A stretch of 64,000 bases of DNA from the NCBI GenBank assembly GCA_012656075.1, contig JAAKBF010000049.1, positions 558,001 through 622,000 of the forward strand, read 5' to 3'. This DNA is from Phytophthora hibernalis. Lineage: Eukaryota > Oomycota > Peronosporomycetes > Peronosporales > Peronosporaceae. Under the pieces are notes generated by a model that made no database searches, was not told the origin of the DNA, and worked only from the letters and a program-made list of their open reading frames with translations. How positions within the stretch are numbered: position 1 is the stretch's first letter; every line of letters starts with the position of its first letter. Shown here piece after piece: positions 54,671 to 64,000 of this stretch. The translations under genes and the position numbers were made by a program.

Positions 54671-56995
54671 TAGTCGGCCGCTCAACTACTGGCGTGGTCA
54701 TCGGATCTTGTTGCAGTGGGATACGAACGCCAAGCTAAGCCACGACAAAGCCATCTCATCGTACAAGGAACCAAGCAGCAAGAACATAATCATCGACCAC
54801 CAGTGTGACTGGCCAGTTAATGGAGCCCATCAAGCGCCAAGACGCACTCAAGGACAACCTAGAGGCCAAAATGGACGGAGCAAGTGGACAAGAGAAGACA
54901 AACAAACGTCGACAAGAATCTAGCCAAGAGCAGAACAAGCCCAAGCACAGACAAGGGTCAGCGACTTACCTTCATGCAACGTGGTTTGAGTGGTTCGCGC
55001 ACGAGCCACGTTGACTGACCGACGCGCCTAAACACACCAGCGGGCAAATGCCAAGCCGCTCGTCGCCTTGATGAAGCTGTTCGTCGTCAACGACTTGAAG
55101 CTGGATCCAGGACCAGCCAAATATTGCGACCGAGTTCTAGCTCTTGTGATGCAGGCGGAGGCGGTAGTGCTTGCCTTCCTCAACGTACACGAGACCAAGT
55201 CACGGGGATCTACCGCAGTCCCCAAGCACCTTCACGATCTATACCTGAAGGGGTCCTTAACGACAAGATCGCCCGACACGTACAGCTACGAAGAGTTGCT
55301 GCCATTCGAGACCCGGACCGTCAAGATATCCTACAAACTGCACCAAGGCCGCAGACACGCGTTGTTTCGAAGAGGGCAGACTGGGATTGAACGTACCGGG
55401 GCTACGTGGCTTTAGCGGATGGCTGACATTAGTCGACGAGTATAGACGAAAAACCTTGTCGAGTATAGCCGAAAAGAAAAACGTGTGCTACGTTGGTGGG
55501 GTTAGCACAACTCAATAGCAGAGATACTCGTTGGAGTGCCAAAAGGGGGAATTAACTCCGCACAGTTCTTCGTGGGAGTGACAACACCTCTTAGCCGCAC
55601 CGATGCTCGGCACGGTTTCCTCAATTTGCCCTCTTGCCTAGGAGAGTGGTCGCTTTGGCACTGACTGATATGAACGCGTTTGCGCGTTGTGCGCTGCCAT
55701 ACATTTGAATATTACGTAATTACTTTTAACGCCTTTTTACAAAGCCATATATTGGTGTCCGCACAGCTTTTGATATTTCGCTCGGATCGGAGGCTGCCGG
55801 TCGGAGGTAGGATATTTTATGGTATGGTATCGGGTATGCCTGATGATTATATTATGATGATGGATAGTTGACATCGATAAGTGCGTATGTGGATGTAAGT
55901 TCTACGCAAAGTTCAAAACATGTTGCCAGGTTATCGTTAGAAGAAAGGCAAAGCACTTGGGGAGCCGGTAGTTGAGGACAGAACAGAGAATTTTTTAACA
56001 GGCAGCTTCGAAAGAAGCTAAAATACGCCGCGCCGAAGCAGCACAAAAACTGACTTCAACGACACCTGAGCATGTCACAGAAGCAGACAAGACGTCAACG
56101 AAATCAAAAGGCGCTGCGCGGAAGCAGCACAAAAGCAGACTCCACCGGAAGCTGAGCAGGTCACAGAACCTGATAGGGCAGCAACCCTACATCTGACAGA
56201 TCCACTTCTTGGGAGACCACTTCTAGCCTAACGGGCACTGGATATACAGTACAGTACGTGTCCTGATACGTAAATCACTATTCATAATAACGCTCACGGG
56301 CCCATCGTGTTTGACTGTGTCCACCTTTGAAATTCTCACTGTCACCCACTCTAAATTTACCACCTGACTCTTTCGGTCGCTCCGTTTTAAAACGGCCTAT
56401 TTATTTTGGTCAACAGTATTTACCACCCCGCTGACCCTACAACTACATCCGTTTTCGAGCTACTTCACCGAAACTACCCAAAACGAAAAGACACTCGACA
56501 CATGTACATGTGACTCTTTGGATTCAATAGTGTAACCATCACTGCCACAATCTCAAAGTATGTTACACGCAAAGATTAGGACAATTCTGAATCCTAATTT
56601 AAAGGCCTTTTACATGTCAGAATCGCATCCATCTCCTCACTCTCTTCATAGTCGCTCTCTACCTGAGTATTCTCGCTACTGTCGATCTCCCTCTCCTCTT
56701 CGCTCTCGATTTGGGCGGCTCCGTGCACATCCTCTTCAATCTACTCCTGCTTGTCTTCGTGTTCTGTTTGCTGGTTATGGTGGCGACTCTTTTGCTTCAT
56801 AAGAATGTTTGAAAGTTGACCCCCACAGTCCCTGCATAGTTCCCTTGCTCATTACACAGACGATTGTGTTCGGCAATTACTGTACGTGATTTCACTTTCA
56901 CACAGTGTCCAAGCACTCCGGGCACCTAGAGGTCTTGAACATACAGTTTCAGTCTCGTCGTTGTTTTTTTGCATTAGCCCTTTAATGCAAACGTA
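54671..56995. other. Repeat-rich gap without a supported gene
   Basis: The frame at 55068-55415 (LKLDPGPAKYCDRVLALVMQ) may be extra Crypton sequence but is unrecognised. At about 56030-56190 a ~90-bp unit beginning gaagcagcacaaaa is tandemly duplicated. A short direct repeat gtcgagtatag occurs near 55433-55470. The 56560-56802 frame is Ser/Arg-rich and looks spurious. Confidence 0.4.
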
Positions 56996-57202
56996 TCAGT
57001 GATGGCGGTAGTTTTCGGTTTTGTGTGTGGCACCAGCGTGCGCTAAATTTCCGTGGAACAAAAGCGTGTCACCTCTCTGTAGCACAAGTGCCTTCCATTT
57101 GGATTGCTCAACTTGGTCTCCAAAACATCCAGGGTACACATGCAGCAGCGTGTTGTCCATTAACGCCACCATGACGGAAATTTGCACGAGGTCACGCATC
57201 AA
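56996..57202 (-). pseudogene. 2OG-Fe(II) oxygenase-like or cupin-like fragment
   Basis: The minus strand encodes LVLQRGDTLLFHGNLAHAGA preceded by TLLHVYPGCFGDQV. The G-D-x-L-x-F-H-G-x-L-x-H-A-G pattern resembles the distal His strand of double-stranded beta-helix oxygenases. The rest of the fold is not evident on either side. Similar pieces are scattered in oomycete repeats, so this is probably transposon cargo or debris. Confidence 0.35.
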
Positions 57203-57399
57203 CAGTGCACACGCGATCTCAAACGAAGGGAAATCCTAATGAGGTTCTTGGTCACCCCCGTCAGGAAGCGACTGTTAACTGTGCCAGCCATTTTACCAAT
57301 CCGTGTATTGTGTATTGAAAGTCCAATTTAATGGTGTGATCTACCCACTGCAGCGCAGTTCCCAGGTTGTGCAAATCAACCTGCAAGCAATACGGATCC

Positions 57400-58076
57400 A
57401 TCGTTCGCGATTACACTTTCTTGAATATAGCTTTGTATTAATATAAACAAAGGGTTAAATTCCCCCACAGCTTACTTACATCGTTCGACTTCAAAACTCT
57501 TTTATCGAAATACGCAGCCAGTATTCCAGAACATGGCAATTTGAGAAAATTCCTCGATATGACAAAAAATAATGCGTTAATCACCGCCCATGCGTCTGTA
57601 TCAAAACGACGCCTGTTTGTCCGGCGTCGAGCTTCTTAGTCGGGTAATGCAGGTTGTCTGCAGTGATGGGGTCGATCTCGCAGGAGCTCTGGATCGCCCC
57701 CAGACCTTCCTCGTCTTAGTGGAGCAGATCCGCGGCCCTCAGAGCTTGTTGCTGTAGCTGGAGGTTCCTTGCCGCCTCCTGTGTCCCTGGGTACCACTCT
57801 GGAGACAGAAGGACCTCGTGGGCCGGTTCTAGATTCCGGTGCCGCTGTTGCAAGAGCTGTGGTGCTTCGCGAACTGTTAAGGGTGGTGTGGCTGCTGCTT
57901 GTTTAAAAATGAAGTGTAGCTGGGACAGAAAGAGGGAAAACGAGCAGCAGTCAAGTACTGCGTCATTTGCCCTCTTCAAATGATGTAATGCAGTAGGTAC
58001 GGTGCTTCCCTGTCTGGGGATTTCACCTTGTTCGATCTGTGCATCTCGCTCTTTTGTATGTGTGGTTCACCTTCCC
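57400..58076. other. Gap with only weak frames
   Basis: The minus frame 57716-57979 (EPAHEVLLSPEWYPGTQEAA) is open but unrecognised. Nothing else supported. Confidence 0.35.
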
Positions 58077-58247
58077 CCGTGCTGCCAGTTTCATATCGCT
58101 GCTGTAGCCCATCCCTACTGAATTTCACCCCCAAGCGAAGATCAATTCAGAGAATTCCGATCTCAACTGAATTTCCTCCCGAAGCGAAGATCAATTCGGG
58201 GAAATTCAGTAGATGGCCCCACCAGCGATATGAAACTGGCAGCACGG
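58077..58247. mobile_element. 171-bp MITE with perfect 25-bp terminal inverted repeats
   Basis: 58077-58101 (ccgtgctgccagtttcatat, continuing cgctg) is an exact reverse complement of 58223-58247. The inverted homology continues imperfectly for about 60 bp each side (actgaatttc/gaaattcagt), and the core holds two direct copies of aagcgaagatcaattc. A truncated copy is at 46455-46515. No clear target duplication is seen, so the superfamily is open. Confidence 0.85.
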
Positions 58248-58534
58248 TGAGGGCTGAATTTTCCAATCCCTCCAATCCCGCTCAGGATCATGTCTGGACC
58301 TCAACGGGATAAAAAGATCTTACAAAATGCAAACCCGTGAGTCGCAGTTTTTCGACCCGTTTGGCAAGACTGAAACAGCCCTAATGAACCCCGACCGAGA
58401 CGCCCAATATAAGCGGCGTGCCACCCTTGCCGATGTACCACAACAAATTCTCCCGTACTCTACCTACCAGAAACTGGAGGAGAATCTGTGACCATTTGCG
58501 GGCACAAGATCAAATTCAGACGTACTCAAAGTGC

Positions 58535-59389
58535 CCCAGCGTCATGCGATGATAGAGGAAGGCGACTACGTGCGCGTGCAAGAGTTTCGCATTCGACTTT
58601 CATCAGTTGCAGTTTCTGCCGTGTCCATCCCCGACGTGGTCTGTATGCTCGCCTGTGCGGTCGCCTCCGGAATCCGAACCCGTGGATTCATCGCAGAGTC
58701 CGTATTGCCAAGGGGACGTAGGGAGGAACATCGTTCCCAAGCAGGTCGGTGGTGCTAGGCAACCTATTGCGACGGCTGATCTGGGTTGTAGCACTCCTTC
58801 TTTTAGAGGGGCATCGTTGCTGGGTTGCCCAGTGGTGCTAGTGACCCTGGCAAAGCGGAATCTAGATTTATCAACACGGGGTGAAGGCATAGAGTATTGA
58901 ACAGGTTAGAAGGTTCCTATCTACACGCGGCTCTTTGCTGTTGAGGAAGTACAACTTCTATCGAAGGGAATTCTACATGATTTTTGTTTCCGGTGGATAT
59001 TCTTCAAGAAGGGCATGACCAACAGCGTCATCCATCAAGACGACATGACCATGTCCAGGAGTGTTTTCATTACCACGTTCATGCGACCGTCGGAAGCGTA
59101 GATGGAGAATTTCTTCGTAGCGCGGACCAAGTTCATTGAAAACACAATGTACGGAGCCATGATGGATGCTCATCAATCTTCTGTTGAAGACGGGCGTCAC
59201 TGTGTAATGCCTGCAAAAGAGGACTGTCCGTTTTACTACAAGGGAGTGCCAATTATCAAAGAAGGTTGGCAGCGATGGACACTCGACTGCCTGCTGATTG
59301 CAACCACCCGACTAAATCAATGTACCTAGCGACACGACACCCGCCCGGCGACGAATCAACGGGATATTCGTTTGAAAGATGATATGTAG
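58535..59389. other. Unassigned region with overlapping frames
   Basis: Both strands are open for 75-97 codons near 58530-58900, and a minus frame at 58973-59200 (SIHHGSVHCVFNELGPRYEE, HGHVVLMDDAVGHALLEEYP) could be transposase or protease debris. No firm domain. Confidence 0.35.
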
Positions 59390-59640
59390 AGACGACACAT
59401 TGATACGATTTACAGGTAAAGGCGATAGACAGATACCATACGTAGATATATACGATATGTAGGGAGATAGGAAATACAGAGACTATAAGTTGATAGATAT
59501 GCTGAGACGCTAAAAAGAGAGATAGGCGGAGATACAACAGATATAGAGGGTCGATCGGTAGACCCGATAAGTAGCTAGGGACGATAGGTAGATAACACAG
59601 TGATGTAGAAACGATTAGATTAGCTGCATATGAATAACAT
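59390..59640. repeat. Purine-rich microsatellite, reverse orientation of the 46.7-47.4-kb array
   Basis: Words such as gatacgatatgtagggagatag are reverse complements of the ctatc/ctac words at 46740-47450. Both arrays lie downstream of the same MITE-related sequence. Confidence 0.75.
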
Positions 59641-60112
59641 AGGACATAAATTTGGCACCCGTTGCTGTAATCCACTGGTGCACATGTGACGGGGCAGGAT
59701 AAAGGTTTAACGCCCAACCGTGCCCCACCAGCACCCAACCATACCCGGTTTTGACCGTCTGACGCTCATGTTGCGCCCGACTGAGCACCCAACTCGAGAG
59801 AGCCGGCGTAAAATATTATACTCTATACACGATGGTCGGAAGATACGAAAGAGCCGGAGTGGTCAGACATGGGTACGTAGTGGCAACGCTATCGTCCGAA
59901 GAGGGGGATGAAGCACGAGTTTCGCTAATCTAAAACATTTCACTCAGAAGACCTAGTGCCTCTATCGCCAAGGCTTACCAAGATCAACCATATCACTCAA
60001 CAAATATAGTTAGATGCAACATGAACGATTTCAGCCACTTACTCCTTTCTTCTTTGCTGCTGTCAGCCACTTATCTTCTGCTACTCCTTTCTTCTTTGCT
60101 GCTGTCAGTCAC

Positions 60113-60520
60113 TCAGCTACTGTCACTCCCTTCTTCTTTCATGCACATGCGTAAGTAGCGGTAGCACATGCACTGCAGAGTCTTCTTATCGAGGTGACCG
60201 AGTGGATCTGACCCACAAAACATCTCGAAGGCCAGCAAGACGTACACGCCGCAGTTGTAACTGTCGCTTTGGACGCACAGGCCAGGATCGTGGGACACTC
60301 GATGGAAACTGGGTCTGACTTCTTTCGGTAGCATATTGATCAGCCGTTGTGCCACGGCACGAACACTGGAAATGTAGGAGGACGCCATAGAATCGTAGAC
60401 GTACACTCTACCTTTATCCAGATCCATCAGCACCGCACAACAATGATTGTTGTTGCAGGTCATTGGGCAGAGTATTTTCATCTCCCGCCGAATTTTTGGC
60501 GCGCGTCCAGATGCCGGCAC
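60113..60520 (-). pseudogene. Ulp1/SENP-like C48 cysteine protease fragment
   Basis: The minus strand encodes HCCAVLMDLDKGRVYVYDSM (catalytic His and Asp strands), RVSHDPGLCVQSDSYNCGVY (oxyanion Gln and nucleophile Cys in SYNCG) and VLLAFEMFCGSDPLGHLDKK. This is the C-terminal half of a Ulp1 fold, a domain often carried by plant and oomycete transposons. Upstream on the same strand (60640-60800) TYSRGFGSSRVAPQYRLFNA may be an earlier exon. The catalytic triad residues are intact, but no complete gene can be assembled. Confidence 0.6.
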
Positions 60521-61139
60521 ATATATCTATACAAATTGCAATATAAATACAGGACGAAACTCAGATAATACAAACTACAAGGTATATACAGAACTCGACC
60601 GCATGATGGTTGCCAACCAGTCATGGAGAGCACATTGAAGGCGTTGAATAAACGGTATTGGGGCGCCACACGACTGGAACCAAACCCACGAGAGTAAGTG
60701 AAAGCGTGCTTTGAGGTCGCTCCGACATCAGCACTTTCCGCCGCAGAGCGGCAGCTCTCAACAAGTACTACGGATCCTTTCAGCATACTGCTAGCCACGC
60801 ACGGTCGGTAGGCGCGTCCTCCAGATTTGGGAGAGCGTCATCGTCCATAGAAGAGGATTTCATGTCATAAACTACGGCATAAACTAATGAATATGTACAA
60901 TGTAACGATTAGTTTATCCCAATCAGCGGTGTATCGGATACCGAAAACCGGAAAGCTCTTAAACTAACCAATCAGAGGAATTTCTAGAAGGGCGCATTTT
61001 TCGCCCTTTAGGGTAGTATTGACTGACTCAGATTGCATCTCCTATGATTTGTTTGCACGTCCTGTCTATATTAGGAACTAAAAGGGCGCATTTTGGGCCT
61101 TTTGCACCCTTTTAATTGTCTGGTGTGCTCGTTCGGCAT
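60521..61139. other. Spacer with two short ggcgcattt hairpins
   Basis: aagggcgcatttttcgccctt (60988-61009 region) and aaaagggcgcattttgggcc...ccctttt (about 61078-61112) are short inverted motifs that may be transposon ends. No gene is supported. Confidence 0.35.
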
Positions 61140-61400
61140 ATCCATTTTCTTCCTGAGATTCCAGGACTGATGGTATACAATACCGTACTTTTTAATACAG
61201 CGTTGACAAATTCAGTATCCCCATCCGTCCTTATTCTTTTAACTGTATTCAAGAATTGTTTTTTCAATTTCTTAATGATAACTTTACAATAGCCCCGACC
61301 TCTTTAAGTGACTTCATCACAAAGTACCATTTATGAGCCGTAGCGTCGTCAACTACACAGTGCCTCTCTCTTTTGTGCATTTGCTAGCAGCAATTGCCAC
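61140..61400 (-). pseudogene. Copia integrase core fragment, second copy
   Basis: The reverse complement gives VVDDATAHKWYFVMKSLKEV, a Lys-rich IIKKLKKQ-type helix and RIRTDGDTEFVNAVLKS (degenerate DGxTEF). Homologous to 47895-48110 but on the opposite strand and more diverged. Confidence 0.65.
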
Positions 61401-61479
61401 GAACTCATTCGCTGAAATTTGCACTCATAAGCTCTGGTTCGATTAAGCGCCTTTGGTCACTTTCAAACCCTTCGGGGAG

Positions 61480-61730
61480 GGGGTCATGATGGAAAAGGCA
61501 GGCTGGTAAATATTCTGGCCGGCAATGATGCACCACAATTGTAACAATGATAAATAGAAAGTGTGGAATTCTTTTGGCGTACCCGTGAGCTGGTAAAATC
61601 ACGACGGATGTCATATAGGAATATGGTAGGCGAAAAGGCATCGGTTATGATGCATACTCTGCACATAGACTCAGCGGCAAAAATAAGTACTAATGAGCAC
61701 AAGTATGTTCGAATATAAATCCCAAACAGG
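61480..61730 (+). pseudogene. Copia pre-integrase fragment, second copy
   Basis: The + strand encodes MSYRNMVGEKASVMMHTLHI and DSAAKISTNEHKYV, matching 48367-48660 on minus. As at the first locus, it faces the opposite way to the adjoining integrase core. Confidence 0.6.
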
Positions 61731-61739
61731 TTTGAAGTC

Positions 61740-62895
61740 CTGTTGAAAGCCCACATGCCGACGTATCTGCCTCTCGCCCATTCCCTTCATTTCGAAAACG
61801 ACGAGCGCCCCGGAGACGTCCACACAGCGGTTGCGCAAGCTACAGTTCTAAGTCTTGAAGCAGCGGACGCCGATAGGCTTAACCGAGAGCTATCAATAAG
61901 TACGGTCAACATTCAAGGGCCATTGGAATGATCTATGACGCGAATTAGACATATGAACGTATGAACGCTTTGCCCACCATCAGCGCCAAAGCTATCATTC
62001 AACATTCTACACGTGCGTTAACTAGATGTAGCTATCGCTAAGCATTGTAGACTGTTTGCTGTCTAACAGTACCACATCAGTAGCACACGTTAGTCAACAC
62101 GCATAACATCTAAGACTCGACAATGCATTACAAACGGACCTGTGTGTCTGCTTGTACTTGGGGGCCGTGTGGATTTCTTCCGTTCAAAGCGGATCGCCGG
62201 AGGCCGAAACGCGCTCATGTATGGTACAATATGTAGGGTGACGGCAAAAGAACTCCACCATAACTGAAATCGAAGATAAACTCCCGTTAGCGTAAGCGTA
62301 AGAACGAGGAGGTAGAATATGTCAAAGCAGCTACTTGGTTACCCTGATCTTGTCGTCCTGGTTCGCGCGCAGAGAAGAAATTGCCCAGCTCCTCCTCACT
62401 AAACCGTTATATAGGAACTGGACAAATCCTTCCTCTGCGCGCGCGAGGTTGGAGAGTCTCTTGTTGGCCGCTAGGATGGTTGGCTGACGTCTAGCAGTCA
62501 AGTAAGTCATGCAGCCATAACGAAAATGAGAGGTATCGTTTGGGGCAGGTTTTGACCATGGTCTATCCTTTTGGGAGCCAATATAAGAGCATCTCCACCG
62601 GGGCTGCCATCCGGCTGACAAAACCAAATTTTAGTCGTGAAAATAGCTTTTGGCGATCCACCGATGCTGCTATCTCGCTCGTAAAAATAGCTAAGAGTGC
62701 TCTAAAGCCAAACACACTGCCATATTTGGCAGCGCGTTTAGCATCAGCAGAACCTTTCGCCAGGTTCAAGGGGACAGACATGAGGCTGAATTGCAATTGC
62801 GGTGCGTACGGCACACCATGAAAGGTGAGCGTCTAGGAATTGCCTTTGGAGTCAATGACTGCCAGTTCAACACGAGTGGGCGGTTCCGGGGTCGG
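61740..62895. other. Gap without a supported gene
   Basis: Weak frames on minus (62331-62627, 62563-62814) and plus overlap each other and show no known domain. GRNKRHDQGRPRNRP on minus near 62880 is Arg/Gly-rich and could be Gag-like, but is unsupported. Confidence 0.35.
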
Positions 62896-63047
62896 CCTTG
62901 ATCGTGACGCTTGTTACGACCTTCACGTTTGGTGCCATCGCCTCCCCTGTGTCTGTTGTTACGACTGCTCATGTTGTCGCGATCGTTGCGTCCACAGTTC
63001 CAAGTCTTGTTTGTGCTGCGGTACGGATTGTCTTGCTTCGTGCTTCC

Positions 63048-63074
63048 GCCTTTGAAAACGAAGTTTTCAAAGGC
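63048..63074. repeat. Perfect hairpin, 12-bp stem and 3-nt loop
   Basis: gcctttgaaaac / gaa / gttttcaaaggc. It sits at the apparent 5' limit of transposase homology, so it may be a rearrangement junction or part of an element end. Confidence 0.7.
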
Positions 63075-64000
63075 AACTGGATCAACGTCTACGAGAGCAC
63101 TGGTACCTATCAGAGGGCTGATACAAGCTCTATCCGCATATTTACAAACGATCATCGACAGTGGCTATGCGCATTTTACACGGAGCGTCCGCTGGCTTGC
63201 TTAGATGAAGGTCAAGACGCATTCCTGACGGCCCATCAACTGAGTATTTCAACGTCGTCCGTGTGGCAAATATTACATGATTGTGGATTTACCCGCAAGG
63301 TGCTCGAGCGACGAGCGATGCATATCAAAGAGAATGACGTGTTTCGATTTGTAGAAGAGCTTAGCCATATCGACTGGTGCTACCAAAACGTTGTCTTTCT
63401 CTATGAAGTCTCCTTTGATAACCGTGGCATGATCCGCAAGCGTGGGTATTCGCTTAAGGGGCAGAAGATTGCAATTCGGGGCGACTTCCAGCGTAAACCA
63501 CGAGTTTCTGTGCTGGCATTTATGGGAGTCGATGGGATCATTGACTACTATAACACCGATGGAACCTTCGATCAAGTACAGTTTTTTAGTGTTGCAGAGG
63601 CTTTGCGTACTCAACTCGAGGGAATGTTCGCCAGTATCCTGGCACAAATTCAGTATAGATTTTAGATGGCGCCTCGATTCACCGGGACCCTGAAATAATC
63701 CATTTTCTCCGGAGTATTGGAGTGATTCCTATTTTCCTGCCAGCCTACTGCCCATTCTTCAACCACATCGAGTTCATGTTTTGGTTACATCAAGAAATCA
63801 TTTCAAAGGCACTACGTTGAGTCTAGCGGTAGCGATCTGTTGCCGTTTGTGGTAGAAACGTTTACGCATTTCGAAGGGTTCAATATGGCAAATGTATTTC
63901 GGCGTTGTGGCTGGACAATTCAAGGTCATTTCGATCCGACTGGGCCCTTGTCAAAAACCGACATGAATCAGGACAGAGGAACAATGAGCCACAAGCCATC
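63060..64000 (+). mobile_element. Tc1/mariner-type DDE transposase, runs past the window edge
   Basis: The + strand encodes NDHRQWLCAFYTERPLACLD, an HTH end (SVWQILHDCGFTRKVLERRA), then NVVFLYEVSFDNRGMIRKRG, VSVLAFMGVDGIIDYYNTDG and, after a frame change near 63655, VWILDGASIHRDPEIIHFLR, IPIFLPAYCPFFNHIEFMFG and YIKKSFQRHY. This is the DDE_3 order of Tc1/mariner transposases, with the second Asp (LDGASIH) and the Glu (NHIEF) present. The first catalytic residue, normally Asp in FLDEVSFDN, is Tyr here. The N-terminus before about 63060 is unclear and the 3' end lies outside the window. Confidence 0.75.

Overview
The window looks like nuclear DNA of a zoospore-forming oomycete, most probably a Phytophthora or close relative. 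The reasons are: compact genes with frequent 58-72 nt GT-AG introns; flagellar and centriolar genes (a SAS-6 with nine exons, and a MYCBP-associated central-apparatus protein); secreted low-complexity repeat proteins; and a mobile-element set (copia, MULE, Crypton, pogo, Tc1/mariner, MITEs) of the kind known from oomycete genomes. I see no bacterial operons, CRISPR arrays, rRNA or tRNA genes.

Layout. Positions 1-1130 hold a decayed MULE transposase end. Positions 2864-37346 are a gene-dense block: PRP28-type spliceosomal helicase (+), VDAC-like porin (-), a SWIM zinc-finger protein derived from a MULE transposase (-), a beta-propeller lactonase (+), a FabG-like reductase (+), SAS-6 (-), two paralogous secreted repeat proteins (-), a very long MYCBPAP-like axonemal protein with a degenerate phosphoglycerate-kinase (PGK) tail (-), an ankyrin protein (+), a small mitochondrial-type protein (-), an alpha/beta hydrolase with an N-myristoylation-like start (+), a TBC Rab-GAP (-), a GOST-like seven-TM protein (-), a zinc-ribbon protein (+), a FYVE-SYLF protein (+), an LRR protein (+) and a type I membrane protein (-). 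Several pairs are divergent over 80-300 bp and probably share promoters.

From about 37.4 kb to the end the sequence is almost entirely repeats and dead or dying transposons: copia pieces in both orientations, a terminal-inverted-repeat element at 39.4-40.2 kb, a pogo-type transposase at 49.0-50.4 kb, a piggyBac-like MITE with three regularly spaced palindromes at 52.3-52.6 kb, a Crypton tyrosine recombinase at 53.3-54.7 kb, a MITE with perfect 25-bp inverted repeats at 58.1-58.2 kb, an Ulp1-like protease fragment and a Tc1/mariner transposase running off the right edge. This is the gene-dense/gene-sparse contrast typical of such genomes.

Many conserved housekeeping genes carry single-base frame breaks, often in short homopolymers, while a few (lactonase, FabG, FYVE-SYLF, SAS-6) read through cleanly. 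This most likely reflects residual sequence error, so I annotate these genes as functional loci with interrupted frames rather than as pseudogenes. The most interesting new points are the MYCBPAP-PGK pseudoenzyme fusion, the paired secreted repeat proteins sharing a terminal RRLR motif, and the palindrome-bearing piggyBac-like MITE.
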